This document shows positions 18,699 through 27,592 of a DNA stretch of 64,000 nucleotides, piece by piece. The stretch covers positions 1-64,000 of the forward strand of contig NZ_PYGK01000005.1 in assembly GCF_003014595.1 (NCBI RefSeq), read 5' to 3'. Position 1 is the stretch's first letter. Each line of letters begins with the position of its first letter. The position numbers and the translations under genes were made by a program. Below the pieces are notes generated by a model, which saw only the letters and a program-made list of their open reading frames with translations, made no database searches and had not been told where the DNA came from. The stretch comes from Chitinophaga ginsengisoli (GTDB lineage Bacteria; Bacteroidota; Bacteroidia; Chitinophagales; Chitinophagaceae).

Positions 18699-20183
18699 AT
18701 GAAAAACGGTACAATGATACAATACTTCCATTGGTATACCCCTGGAGATGGAAGTTGGTGGAATACAGTAAAGCAGGAAGCGCCCCGGCTTGCGGGTATG
18801 GGCATTAACGCTGTTTGGTTGCCTCCCGCCTTTAAAGGGGCAGGTGGCGCCGACAGTCGTGGCTATGATGTATATGATCTGTATGATCTTGGCGAGTTTG
18901 ATCAGAAAGGGGCGGTGCGCACGCGCTATGGTACCCGCCAGGAATATATAGATGCCATCAAATCCATACATGATGCAGGTATGCAGGTGTATGTTGATAT
19001 AGTAGTTAACCACCTGATGGGAGGAGATGAAACCGAAAAGATAACTGTCAGGAAAGTTGACCCTGAAGACAGGAATAAATTCATCTCAGGTCCTATAGAG
19101 GCGGAGGCATATACCAGATTTACTTTTCCCGGCCGAAAAGGTACTTACTCTGCATTTATATGGGACCATCAGTGCTTTACAGGAATAGATCACATCACCG
19201 GTATGGGCGAAGAAGAAGCCATCTACAGCATCCAGAACGAATATGGGGAGCTGTGGGAAGACGTAGTGGATGAGGAAAAAGGCAACTTTGATTTCCTGAT
19301 GGGAGCAGATATTGAATTCCGTAATCCTGCAGTACGGGAAGAACTCAAACGGTGGGGCGAATGGTATTACAATACAGTAGAGTTTGACGGGCTTCGACTG
19401 GATGCAGTGAAACATATTACGCCTGATTTCTTTAGGGAATGGCTGGACCACATGCGGGAAATTACCGGTAAAGGGCTTTTCGCTGTGGGAGAATATTGGG
19501 CTGCAGATGACGTAGAACTGGCAAAGAAATACCTAGGAGCCATTGAAGGCAGAATGTCTTTGTTTGATGCCTCTTTGCATCACAACTTTTTTGATGCATC
19601 CAGGGCTGGAAAGGACTATGACCTTACCAACATCTTTAATGGTTCACTGGTACTGGAGAACCCTGCCCTTGCCGTGACCCTGGTCGGAAACCATGATACA
19701 CAGCCTTTACAGGCGCTGGATGCGCCCGTTGAAGACTGGTTTAAGCCAATAGCCTATGCCCTGATCTTACTGCGGGAACATGGTTATCCCTGCGTTTTTC
19801 ATCCGGACCTCTATGGGGCTGCCTACACGGATAAGAATGAGAACGGGGAAGATACCACTATAGAACTGAAGCCTGTAGAAGGGTTGGACAAACTGCTCGC
19901 TGCCAGGGATCAATACGCCTATGGCCATCAGCGGGATTACTTTGACCATCCGAATTGTATTGGCTGGACACGTGAGGGTGATGAGGAGCATAGTGGTTGT
20001 GCTGTTGTACTCTCCAACTCAGACGAAGAGGAAAAGCATATGGAGATAGGAGAACGTTATGCCGGTAAGCGGTTTAAAGATATATCAGGCAAACGTGAAG
20101 AGGAGGTGGTGATAGATAAAGAGGGATGGGGGAATTTCCGGTGCGCAGCGGGATCAGTATCCGTATGGGCGCCGGTTGAATAA
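18699..20183 (+). CDS. cytoplasmic alpha-amylase, GH13
   Basis: A 494-residue alpha-1,4-glucan hydrolase of the liquefying, GH13 subfamily 5 type, nearly the length of E. coli cytoplasmic AmyA (495). There is no signal peptide, so it acts on internal glycogen or imported maltodextrins. The four conserved regions are present: DIVVNH (100-105), GLRLDAVKH with nucleophile D235, GEYW with acid/base E265, and VGNHDTQ with D333. The beta-sandwich C-domain ends the protein (about 410-494). No other glycan genes adjoin it. The ATG is 9 bp after the end of the possible gene remnant, and the S10 peptidase follows after 127 bp. Confidence 0.93.
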   Translation: MKNGTMIQYFHWYTPGDGSWWNTVKQEAPRLAGMGINAVWLPPAFKGAGGADSRGYDVYDLYDLGEFDQKGAVRTRYGTRQEYIDAIKSIHDAGMQVYVDIVVNHLMGGDETEKITVRKVDPEDRNKFISGPIEAEAYTRFTFPGRKGTYSAFIWDHQCFTGIDHITGMGEEEAIYSIQNEYGELWEDVVDEEKGNFDFLMGADIEFRNPAVREELKRWGEWYYNTVEFDGLRLDAVKHITPDFFREWLDHMREITGKGLFAVGEYWAADDVELAKKYLGAIEGRMSLFDASLHHNFFDASRAGKDYDLTNIFNGSLVLENPALAVTLVGNHDTQPLQALDAPVEDWFKPIAYALILLREHGYPCVFHPDLYGAAYTDKNENGEDTTIELKPVEGLDKLLAARDQYAYGHQRDYFDHPNCIGWTREGDEEHSGCAVVLSNSDEEEKHMEIGERYAGKRFKDISGKREEEVVIDKEGWGNFRCAAGSVSVWAPVE

Positions 20184-20310
20184 CAGGGGAGTTTACCTAT
20201 TGTTTGTTGGGCGGTCGCACACAGCGGGGATTTTTCCTTTTATCCCAAAATTCGCTGTATAGCCGATTGCTTCTATTATATTTACCCCGAAACTATTTAT
20301 CAATCAAATT

Positions 20311-21822
20311 ATGATCAACAAAATCTTATTGCCCCTGGCATTTGCAGGAGCAGTCATTGCACAGGTGGCTGTATTACCGGCACAGGCGCAGATGAAACCC
20401 TCGCCTTCCAGAGTATTGAATGTTGACTCCTCCGTAGTAACAAAACATGAAGTGACCATCAAGGGACAACGGGTGCCCTATACCGCAACCGCAGGTACTA
20501 TTCCGGTATGGGATGAAGAAGGCAAACCTATTGCAGGCGTGTTTTACACTTATTATGAAAGAGATGATGTAAAAGATAAATCTGCCCGCCCGTTGGTGAT
20601 TTCCTTCAATGGAGGTCCTGGTACGCCTTCTGTATGGATGGAGATCGGGTATACCGGTCCGCGGATGCTGAATATAGACGACGAAGGTTACCCGGTACAG
20701 CCCTATGGTATGCGGGATAATCCGCAGTCCATCCTGGACATTGCTGATATCGTGTACATAGACCCTGTGAATACCGGTTATTCCCGCCCCGTAAGCAAAG
20801 ATGTTCCGGGCAGCAAATTCTACGGAGTGAATGCCGACATCAAATACCTGGCAGACTGGATCAATACTTTCGTGACCCGCAAGGGACGCTGGGCCTCTCC
20901 TAAATTCCTGATAGGAGAAAGCTACGGAACGACCCGGGTATCCGGACTGGCACTGGAGCTTCAGAATGCACAGTGGATGTACCTGAATGGTGTTATCCTG
21001 GTGTCTCCGACCGAGTTGGGCATACAACGTAACGGACCACTGGACGCAGCCCTGAAACTGCCTTATTTCACGGCTACTGCCTGGTACCACAAAAAGCTGC
21101 CTGCCGACCTGCAACAGAAAGATCTGAACGAGGTATTGCCTGAAGTGGAGAACTTCACAATCAATGAGCTGATCCCGGCCTTGTCAAGGGGAGGCTCGCT
21201 GGATGAGGCTCAACGTAAAAGTATCATTGCCCGTATTGCGCGTTACAGCGGATTGAAAGAACAGGTAGTACAGGAAAATAACCTGGATGTGTCTACCAAC
21301 CTTTTCTGGAAAGAACTACTACGTGATCAGGGGTATACTGTTGGCAGACTGGATTCCCGTTACAGGGGTATTGACCGCCAGACAGGCGGCACCAGCCCTG
21401 ACTATAATGCTGAGCTGACTGCCTGGTTACAGGCATTTACGCCGGCTATCCACATCTATCTGCGGGAAGAACTGAACTATAAAACAGATCTGAAGTATAA
21501 CATGTTTGGCGATGTATATCCCTGGGATAGGAACGACGATAAGACAGGTGAGAACCTGCGTCAGGCCATCGCCCAGAATCCCTTCCTGCACCTGCTGGTG
21601 CAATCGGGTTATTACGATGGCGCCTGCGATTACTTCAACGCCAAATACAGCATGTGGCAGATGGACCCGGGTGGTAAACTGAAAGACCGCCTGAAATGGG
21701 AAGGCTATCGTAGCGGGCATATGATGTACCTGAGAAAGGATGATCTGGCAGCAGCGAATGAGAACCTGAGGAAGTTTATCCAGGAATCCATTCCGGCGAA
21801 AGGTCAGGCAGCAAAATATTAA
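20311..21822 (+). CDS. secreted S10-family serine carboxypeptidase-like protein
   Basis: A 503-residue alpha/beta hydrolase of peptidase family S10. The N-terminal signal peptide ends near AQAQ (about 25-27). The oxyanion-hole motif NGGPG is at 100-104, the nucleophile is S204 in GESYGTTR, the likely catalytic Asp is D436 in YYDGACDYF, and the His is H470 in RSGHMMYL. Family members release C-terminal residues from peptides at acidic pH; bacterial members are usually periplasmic or extracellular. It has no T9SS sorting domain, so the periplasm is most likely. It stands alone between intergenic gaps and ends at a terminator. Confidence 0.9.
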   Translation: MINKILLPLAFAGAVIAQVAVLPAQAQMKPSPSRVLNVDSSVVTKHEVTIKGQRVPYTATAGTIPVWDEEGKPIAGVFYTYYERDDVKDKSARPLVISFNGGPGTPSVWMEIGYTGPRMLNIDDEGYPVQPYGMRDNPQSILDIADIVYIDPVNTGYSRPVSKDVPGSKFYGVNADIKYLADWINTFVTRKGRWASPKFLIGESYGTTRVSGLALELQNAQWMYLNGVILVSPTELGIQRNGPLDAALKLPYFTATAWYHKKLPADLQQKDLNEVLPEVENFTINELIPALSRGGSLDEAQRKSIIARIARYSGLKEQVVQENNLDVSTNLFWKELLRDQGYTVGRLDSRYRGIDRQTGGTSPDYNAELTAWLQAFTPAIHIYLREELNYKTDLKYNMFGDVYPWDRNDDKTGENLRQAIAQNPFLHLLVQSGYYDGACDYFNAKYSMWQMDPGGKLKDRLKWEGYRSGHMMYLRKDDLAAANENLRKFIQESIPAKGQAAKY

Positions 21823-21829
21823 AACAGGG

Positions 21830-21857
21830 AGGCTCCGTACAGGAGCCTTCTTTCTTT
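21830..21857 (+). terminator. Rho-independent terminator after the S10 peptidase
   Basis: AGGCTCC (21830-21836) pairs with GGAGCCT (21842-21848) across a GTACA loop, followed by a T-rich tract (tctttcttt). It lies just after the stop at 21822 and only 15 bp before the next gene. Confidence 0.8.
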
Positions 21858-21872
21858 GACGTAATATTGTGT

Positions 21873-22442
21873 ATGCAAAGGCTTATAGCACATATCAGCA
21901 AATTCGTAGACCTAACGGAGGAAGACAAGGAAATCATATTGTCGCTTATGCAATATCAGGAGGTAAAAAAGAAAGAATACCTCCTCCGGCAGGACGCTGT
22001 CTGTAACGCTAATTATTTCATTCTGAAAGGCGTTTTCCGTAAGTATTACATTGACGAAAAAGGATCTGAACAGATCATTCATTTCGGTATTGATAACTGG
22101 TGGATCACAGACTATGATAGCCTGGAGAGAAGAATACCCTCGCAATACTTCATACAGGCTGTAGAAGGCGCTGAAGTGGCGGTGTTGGATTGGAGGGTTC
22201 AGGAGGAGCTATTTGCCAAAATACCGGCTCTTGAGCGCTATTTCAGGCTAATCCTGCAAAGGGCATATGCCGCTTCCATGCAGCGCATCCGGTACATCTA
22301 TGATTTTAGCGGGGAAGAACGTTATTATCATTTCAGCAACCTGTATCCCGAATTCCTGCAGCGTATCCCTCAATACATGGTGGCATCCTACCTGGGTTTT
22401 ACCCCCGAATTCCTCAGTAAGATCAGGGCTAAGAAAATCTGA
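21873..22442 (+). CDS. Crp/Fnr-family transcriptional regulator
   Basis: A 189-residue regulator with an N-terminal cyclic-nucleotide-binding-like beta-roll (about 20-115; DAVCNANYFILKGVFRKYY is typical) and a long dimerisation helix. It ends in a short helix-turn-helix (QYMVASYLGFTPEFLSKIRAKK, about 166-187), as in many Bacteroidota Crp-like proteins. The ATG at 21873 is used; an in-frame TTG six bases upstream is possible but less likely. The cAMP-binding RxS motif is not evident, so the ligand is unknown. The next gene, a carboxymuconolactone-decarboxylase-family protein, is a common partner of such regulators and a probable target. Confidence 0.9.
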   Translation: MQRLIAHISKFVDLTEEDKEIILSLMQYQEVKKKEYLLRQDAVCNANYFILKGVFRKYYIDEKGSEQIIHFGIDNWWITDYDSLERRIPSQYFIQAVEGAEVAVLDWRVQEELFAKIPALERYFRLILQRAYAASMQRIRYIYDFSGEERYYHFSNLYPEFLQRIPQYMVASYLGFTPEFLSKIRAKKI

Positions 22443-22469
22443 ACAGTCTTTTCTTGAACTCGATTAAGT

Positions 22470-22497
22470 TTTGGCAGCAGGCAGTGTTGCAACTTTG
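22470..22497 (+). promoter_or_regulatory. candidate promoter of the carboxymuconolactone-decarboxylase-family gene
   Basis: TTTG (22470-22473), a 16-bp spacer and CAACTTTG (22490-22497) match the Bacteroidota TTTG/TAnnTTTG promoter with one mismatch (C for T) in the -7 element. It would start transcription about 15 nt before the ATG at 22519, close to the preceding regulator gene, which may bind here. Confidence 0.45.
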
Positions 22498-22518
22498 TGT
22501 CAACAAAAACACAAAATC

Positions 22519-22953
22519 ATGGAAACACGTCTCGATATGTCAAAGGTGGAACCAGAAGCTTACAAAGCAATGCTGGCGATGGAAAAATACCTTCATACAA
22601 CAGAGATCGCCCCTCTGCATAAAGAACTGATTAAGATCAGGGCCTCCCAGATCAATGGCTGTGCTTACTGTATCAATATGCATACTAAAGATGCCCGTAA
22701 ACTGGGAGAAACAGAACAGCGTATCTACGCATTGAATGCCTGGAGGGAAACACCTTTCTTTTCCGTGGAGGAAAGAACCATCCTGGCCCTGACAGAAGAG
22801 GTAACCCTGATCAGTAATCATGTGAGTGATGCTACCTATAACGAGGCTATACAGGTACTGGGAGAAAAGCTGACTGCCCAGGTCATGATGGCCGCTGTGG
22901 CTATCAACTCCTGGAACAGGATAGGGATCGCTACCAGGATGATGCCTGCATGA
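22519..22953 (+). CDS. carboxymuconolactone decarboxylase / AhpD-family protein
   Basis: A 144-residue all-alpha AhpD-like protein. The redox motif CAYCINMH (C48, C51, H55) is the C-x-x-C-x-x-x-H signature of the alkylhydroperoxidase group rather than true decarboxylases. Such proteins probably act as peroxidases or disulfide reductants in the cytoplasm. The ATG at 22519 is preferred because MSKVEPEAYKAM is the typical N-terminus and a promoter-like element sits just upstream; the frame is open for 48 further bases without a good start. It lies 76 bp downstream of the Crp-like gene. Confidence 0.92.
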   Translation: METRLDMSKVEPEAYKAMLAMEKYLHTTEIAPLHKELIKIRASQINGCAYCINMHTKDARKLGETEQRIYALNAWRETPFFSVEERTILALTEEVTLISNHVSDATYNEAIQVLGEKLTAQVMMAAVAINSWNRIGIATRMMPA

Positions 22954-22993
22954 ATATAGTACGTCAGGTATAACGATATAGGGCAGTCTCCTA

Positions 22994-23084
22994 CCTATAG
23001 GCTCTCTGGTCCTACATTACAGGCACTATTCTATAGCGATCGCTATACAAAGTGCCTGTAATGCTATAGTAATGGGCCTATAGG
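22994..23084. repeat. nested three-layer inverted repeat
   Basis: The core is TATAGCGATCGCTATA (23032-23047), a perfect 16-bp palindrome. It is flanked by CATTACAGGCACT (23015-23027) and its exact complement AGTGCCTGTAATG (23051-23063), then by CCTATAGGC (22994-23002) and GCCTATAGG (23076-23084). The outer spacers are 12 bp on both sides. As RNA it would form one long interrupted hairpin on either strand. No T-run follows, so it is not a standard terminator. Confidence 0.9.
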
Positions 23085-23184
23085 ATATAGCCTCCACCGG
23101 ATATCTACCGGATCGGGTTCGAAGCCGCTCAATTCATATAAGTAATTATCTTTATGGCGGGCCTGCCTAAACCTGCCCGTATTA

Positions 23185-23541
23185 ATGAAAACCATTCTTA
23201 TCCTGGAAGATCTGGCGCTTTTCCTGCTTGCCATCCTTGCCTTTCACCTGCAGTCGCCCTATGCCTGGTGGCTGTTTCCCGCATGTATCCTGTTACCCGA
23301 TCTGTCTATGCTGGGTTATCTGGCCGGCAACCGTACCGGCGCTTTTGTTTACAACCTGGTGCATCACAAAGCTGTTGCACTGATCGTTTACCTGGTTGGC
23401 CTGTATTGCCACCTGGACTGGGCCGTTTTTACCGGCATTATTCTGTTTGCCCATTCGGTGATGGACAGGATGTTTGGTTACGGATTAAAGTATGAGACCG
23501 GCTTTAAAGACACGCACCTGGGTAAGATCGGGAAACAATAA
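23185..23541 (+). CDS. DUF4260 membrane protein
   Basis: A 118-residue small inner-membrane protein with three or four hydrophobic segments (about 5-22, 28-45, 60-76 and 80-95). The pattern LPDLSMLGYLAGNRTGAFVYN, then NLVHHK and FAHSVMDRMFGYGLKY, is characteristic of the DUF4260 family. Its function is unknown. The conserved Asp, His and His-Ser-x-x-Asp-Arg positions near the membrane suggest a catalytic or binding site. It ends 2 bp from the convergent S9 peptidase gene. Confidence 0.87.
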   Translation: MKTILILEDLALFLLAILAFHLQSPYAWWLFPACILLPDLSMLGYLAGNRTGAFVYNLVHHKAVALIVYLVGLYCHLDWAVFTGIILFAHSVMDRMFGYGLKYETGFKDTHLGKIGKQ

Positions 23542-23543
23542 GC

Positions 23544-25634
23544 TTACTGTTTCAGGTATTTGATCAGAAATGCCGCCGTTGCTTTGTCTACCGTAAGAGC
23601 ATTACTGTATTTCATCCAGTGATGGGTATCGTCTGGGATAGCGAGATACTCAAACGGTACGCCTTTGTCTTCCAGCCGGCGGTAAAGGTCTATGGTCTGG
23701 TTAAACTCCACATTGCGGTCATCATCCGCATGAATAAGCAGTACGGGAGATGTCCAGGTGTTCACATGGGCCACCGGAGAAGACAACCAGGACACTTTTA
23801 GGGCGGTATCAACATCGGGAGCCGGGGTAGCAGTAGGAGGAGGTAAAAAAGGGGAGCGGTTATGTACGCCGTGTATATCTACGCCTGCGGCGAATAGTTT
23901 TGAGTCCCTGCCCAGGGCATGTGCTGTCAGAAAGCCACCGTAGGAGCCGCCATATACACCGATCTTTGTGGCGTCTACCTGCGCTTGTGTCGCCAGCCAT
24001 TCGCCGGCTGCTTTAATATCCTGGTATTCTGCTACGCCAATGATACCTGCATGTGGGGGCTTGTGGAATGCATAGCCATAACCGATACCTAAACGGTAAT
24101 TCACCGACAGGACTATAAATCCCTGGCTGGCCAGGTACTGGTTCACTGCATAGCCATTGGCATAGTAATCCATATAATGCCAGCCCAGCAACATCTGGCG
24201 CTGTGGACCACCATGGATGTATACAATAGCAGGATGTTTTGCTGCCTTGTTTTTCGGTTCAAATAGTTGTGCATGCACCAGGGTGCCATCAGGTGCTTTG
24301 AAGCTAACCGCTTTTGGGGTGACCATTTGTGCCTCCGGAAAGCTGGCAGGTAACAGTGTTTTGCCTATTACCCTGGGAGTACCCTTCTGAAAAGGCATCA
24401 CTGCCGGCAATAAGGGTTGCTGTGCAGTAGCGGTCAATACGGCAATGGTATGGCCATCGCCTGTTACCACGGGATAGGCTTCAATACCTTCTCCGGAGCT
24501 GAGTATTTCCATGGCTGCTTTATCCACGGGTACACGGGCGAGATGCCTACGATCTATATCATCAGGTGCGGCCCCGGTATTAGCACTAAACACAAGCCAC
24601 TTGCCATCAGGCGTGGGCTCAATATGTTCCACCATGAAGTTGCCGGGTGTCAGTAACAGCGGTGTGCCTCCTCCAGAAGCGATGGAATAGAGATGTGGCC
24701 ATCCGTCGTGGTAGGAGAGGAAGGTGATCCTGCCGGCAACCGGCCAGTTGAGATTCGTACCGCCGTCCGTGGTAGGGATGGAGCCGGGCAGTGTAGCAGG
24801 GGCTTTCCATAACAGTCTGCCTTCTCCACTGGTAACATCTGCCGTCCAGATAGCCCAGGGCTGGTGTTTTTGGACCAGCAGAGAATCAGGCGCACCACCG
24901 GTACCGGGCATACGGATAAAGGCGATCTGCTTCCCGTCGGGCGACCAGCGGGGAGAAAAGTCTTTTGAAAAGGCAGGAGCTATCCATTGTAATGGGGTAG
25001 CCGTATTGCGGTATACACCAATGTAGGCATGGTCATTACGGTTATTGACAAAAGCCAGTCCGGCGTTATCGGGTCCCCACGCAATACTGTGACAGGAACC
25101 TTTGACACTGACCATATTCCTGGCAGGCGTAGCGCCGTCTATAGCAACGATCCATATCTGTCCGTTCCTGATAAACGCAATACTGTCCCCGTGGGGAGAA
25201 ATAGCCGGATAATCACCTTCTGACAATACTTTGGGCGTACCGCCGGCAAAGGGAACAGACCATATCTCCGTTTTGGGAGATATGGGCAGATGGGCCGCAT
25301 TCACAGGATTACTACTCTCTTTTCCACCATGATCACCACCACGGGTATACACTATCCATTTGCCGTCAGACGAGATAGACAGACTACTGATCTCCTGTCC
25401 GTCGTCAAGCGTATAGTCAGTAAGTTTTCGTGGAGTAAAATCAGGACCTGCTGCAACATATACATTCCTTTTCCCTTGTTCATTCAGTGCCCAGGCAATA
25501 CTACTACCGGTAGATGCGCTGGTAAGTGCGGAGGGGAACGGATAGGCAGTCACCGCTTCCATGGTAAACCGCTGTGCGCTTGCGCAGTAGATGTGCAGGA
25601 AAATGGTTGTAATGAGGAGTACAGATCTGATCAT
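23544..25634 (-). CDS. secreted S9-family prolyl oligopeptidase-like peptidase
   Basis: A 696-residue peptidase with a signal peptide (cleavage likely after ASA, about 20). An N-terminal WD40/PD40-like beta-propeller (about 40-410) has repeats such as SPRWSPDGKQIAFIR and SISSDGKWIVYTRGG. The C-terminal alpha/beta hydrolase domain (about 440-696) has nucleophile S564 in GGSYGGF, catalytic Asp probably D639 in IHADDDRNV and His H671 in PDDTHHW. Family members (dipeptidyl-peptidase IV and acylaminoacyl peptidase) cleave small peptides, often after Pro or Ala. It is probably periplasmic, since there is no sorting domain. It is a single gene convergent with the DUF4260 gene. Confidence 0.93.
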   Translation of the reverse strand: MIRSVLLITTIFLHIYCASAQRFTMEAVTAYPFPSALTSASTGSSIAWALNEQGKRNVYVAAGPDFTPRKLTDYTLDDGQEISSLSISSDGKWIVYTRGGDHGGKESSNPVNAAHLPISPKTEIWSVPFAGGTPKVLSEGDYPAISPHGDSIAFIRNGQIWIVAIDGATPARNMVSVKGSCHSIAWGPDNAGLAFVNNRNDHAYIGVYRNTATPLQWIAPAFSKDFSPRWSPDGKQIAFIRMPGTGGAPDSLLVQKHQPWAIWTADVTSGEGRLLWKAPATLPGSIPTTDGGTNLNWPVAGRITFLSYHDGWPHLYSIASGGGTPLLLTPGNFMVEHIEPTPDGKWLVFSANTGAAPDDIDRRHLARVPVDKAAMEILSSGEGIEAYPVVTGDGHTIAVLTATAQQPLLPAVMPFQKGTPRVIGKTLLPASFPEAQMVTPKAVSFKAPDGTLVHAQLFEPKNKAAKHPAIVYIHGGPQRQMLLGWHYMDYYANGYAVNQYLASQGFIVLSVNYRLGIGYGYAFHKPPHAGIIGVAEYQDIKAAGEWLATQAQVDATKIGVYGGSYGGFLTAHALGRDSKLFAAGVDIHGVHNRSPFLPPPTATPAPDVDTALKVSWLSSPVAHVNTWTSPVLLIHADDDRNVEFNQTIDLYRRLEDKGVPFEYLAIPDDTHHWMKYSNALTVDKATAAFLIKYLKQ

Positions 25635-25728
25635 GGGCTACAGGAAATTAAAGATCCGGAATTAAGAATCAGGAATGAGAAAATACGAATACAAATCGAC
25701 ATTCTGATACTTTAGTCAGTTCATCGCA

Positions 25729-25754
25729 AGCGGCGGCTTTGTAAAGTCGCCGCT
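25729..25754 (-). terminator. strong hairpin downstream of the LuxR-type regulator
   Basis: AGCGGCGGCTTT (25729-25740) and AAAGTCGCCGCT (25743-25754) pair along 12 bp with a single G-U and a 2-nt gap. It lies 44 bp past the regulator's stop. No T-run follows on either strand, so it could be an RNA-stabilising hairpin rather than a full terminator. Confidence 0.5.
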
Positions 25755-25797
25755 GTATTGAGTTTCTGATCCCCGATCCTTAACCGGTTCCTGTAGG

Positions 25798-26463
25798 CTA
25801 CTGTTTTTGCTGCTGTATAATATTCCGGATCACAAATTCAGTCAGCGCATTGCGTCCGGCAATACCCAGTTTGCCGGCTATCCTGTACCGGTGATTTTCG
25901 ATGGTACGGATGCTGACATTCAGTTCATCAGCCATCTGCTTGGTACTTTTGCCTTCTGCGATCATTTTTATGATGCGGTTTTCAGCTTTACCAAGCCGGT
26001 GATACAGCGCCTGTTGTGCGGTTGATGAGTTAGCAAGTGATACACTCCTGGTTTCGTCAGGCGTATGCACATGATTGAACTTAGCGAAGCGGCCCAGCCG
26101 GGAGCGGATGCTGAGCAGCAGGTCACGTTTTCTGAACGGCCTTGCCAGGTAGTCATCTGCTCCAAGGTTCATGGCCATGCGCATTTCCTGTTTGTTGTCT
26201 TTTACACTGATAAAGATCAGCGGAATATGATCAAAACCAGGATCGTTCCTTAAAGCCATAATAAAATGATGCCCGCCTGTTCCACGCAGGTGTGCACCGC
26301 AAATGATAAGATCGGGTTGCTGTTGCTGGCAGATGATGATTCCTTCTTCTTCTGAGGACGCTGTATGAATATCATAAGATTGGGTAATCAATAACTGCCG
26401 GGTCTGTCTTACAAATACCTGATCCTCATCTACAAGTAAAATTTTATAGACTGCAGTATTCAT
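25798..26463 (-). CDS. LuxR/NarL-type regulator with degenerate receiver
   Basis: A 221-residue protein with a receiver-like domain (about 6-122) and a LuxR helix-turn-helix (about 157-215; ENRIIKMIAEGKSTKQMA and VSIRTIENHRYRI are typical). The receiver keeps the acidic pocket VDED (11-14) and S86. The phospho-acceptor position is glycine (G56 in LIICGAHLRG, where LIxxDxxMP is expected), and the conserved Lys is Arg (R108 in YLARPF). It therefore probably cannot be activated by normal aspartyl phosphorylation and may respond to a ligand, a partner or expression level. No kinase is adjacent, and the upstream side is the large gene-free region. Confidence 0.9.
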   Translation of the reverse strand: MNTAVYKILLVDEDQVFVRQTRQLLITQSYDIHTASSEEEGIIICQQQQPDLIICGAHLRGTGGHHFIMALRNDPGFDHIPLIFISVKDNKQEMRMAMNLGADDYLARPFRKRDLLLSIRSRLGRFAKFNHVHTPDETRSVSLANSSTAQQALYHRLGKAENRIIKMIAEGKSTKQMADELNVSIRTIENHRYRIAGKLGIAGRNALTEFVIRNIIQQQKQ

Positions 26464-27052
26464 CAGAAAAGTGTTTGCAGGTTGACATACAGGTATGAAT
26501 GTAACCGATTACAATACCCATATATATGGGGGATACTTGTCGGGCATGCTTAATGGCTCCGGTCTCCGCTGGCCAGAATTACTCTCATAAAAACAGAATG
26601 GAATGGTCGTGTGCATTTTTAATTGGTTAATATTAAGTAGTTAAGCGGTAGATGCAGACACACGTATGGCATAGTTAATTTTCCGTCTCGCGTGCAGCCT
26701 CCATCAGCTGTTTAGTAACATGGTCTTTCAGGTAGAAGATATGGGAATTGGTCTTTCCAGTGGCGTAAATATGAATAGAATAACGGGTGCGATTTCAACT
26801 AATGATCTTCGTCATATATAAAATAAGCGCTAGTACTCAAAAAAAGGTGAGCATATACTTACTGCTTATTCTCGCCGGGCCTGGTAAAGTAATCTAGGTG
26901 ACTACATTTATATTAGTAAATATAGCGATTTGTTTACATATAGAAGTTTCATAGTGTAAATCATGGGTTAGCGATAATCTCATGGAATAGGGGTAAAATA
27001 ATATTATAAAAAATGGCCTTTTGAAAATATGCGTACAAGCACCACATAAAAA

Positions 27053-27098
27053 GTTATCCACATTTAGGGCCGTTTTCCTTCTAAAAAATGTGGATAAC
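27053..27098. other. inverted pair of perfect DnaA-box-like 9-mers
   Basis: TTATCCACA (27054-27062) and its complement TGTGGATAA (27089-27097) both match the consensus high-affinity DnaA box exactly. The match extends to 13 bp each way: GTTATCCACATTT (27053-27065) and AAATGTGGATAAC (27086-27098), 20 bp apart. The surroundings are AT-rich and gene-free. The same sequence could also form an RNA hairpin. Confidence 0.55.
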
Positions 27099-27254
27099 CC
27101 CTCTCTTCGTAGAGGCGGTAAAGGTAGTTATAACGTTGACTCACTGTATGTTTATTGTATAAAACAAAATATATATTTGAACGCCCGGAAGCCTACGTCA
27201 GCAAGGTAATACAAGGGTTCATATGTTGAGAAAATGTCATGTGATTGATCCCGG

Positions 27255-27268
27255 AAAATGGCCATTTT
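27255..27268. repeat. 14-bp perfect palindrome
   Basis: AAAATGGCCATTTT is a perfect palindrome, and its left half AAAATGGCC also occurs at about 27011-27019. It could be a dimeric regulator's operator in the leader of the DUF11 operon. Confidence 0.4.
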
Positions 27269-27460
27269 TATATGCCAAAATGCATGTTATATGCCCTTAT
27301 TTCATCTGTAATGTTCTGATTTATAACTGAGAAGTAGGAGGGGGTAATGCTCATTAATTTTTAAAAAGATATTGTTTTATCAATAAATATAGATATTTTT
27401 ATATTCGAATTTACTATATCCTTGACTGTCGGATATTTATAAATCATAATCCTATAACCA

Positions 27461-27592
27461 ATGAAGAACGCTGCCTTATACGAATTGTGGACTGCTCTGA
27501 GAGCTATATTCCATATGCCTGATCACCAGCCCCGGCTTGCCCGGATCTATATATATAATAATAAGACAACAGTTGGTGGACGGCGTTTCTAA
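27461..27592 (+). CDS. possible small ORF, 43 codons
   Basis: An ATG at 27461 opens a 43-codon frame ending at TAA (27590-27592), with an N-terminus MKNAALYELWTALRAIF. It precedes the DUF11 gene by about 150 bp. I recognise no family and no ribosome-binding signal. It could be a leader peptide or chance. Confidence 0.22.
   Translation: MKNAALYELWTALRAIFHMPDHQPRLARIYIYNNKTTVGGRRF

Noticed and set aside
18480..19013. 177-codon minus-strand frame across the amylase start
   Set aside because: It overlaps the well-supported GH13 gene and its translation shows no domain or motif.
27021..27209. 62-codon plus-strand frame through the DnaA boxes
   Set aside because: It covers the inverted repeat and AT-rich DNA, and no protein features are seen.
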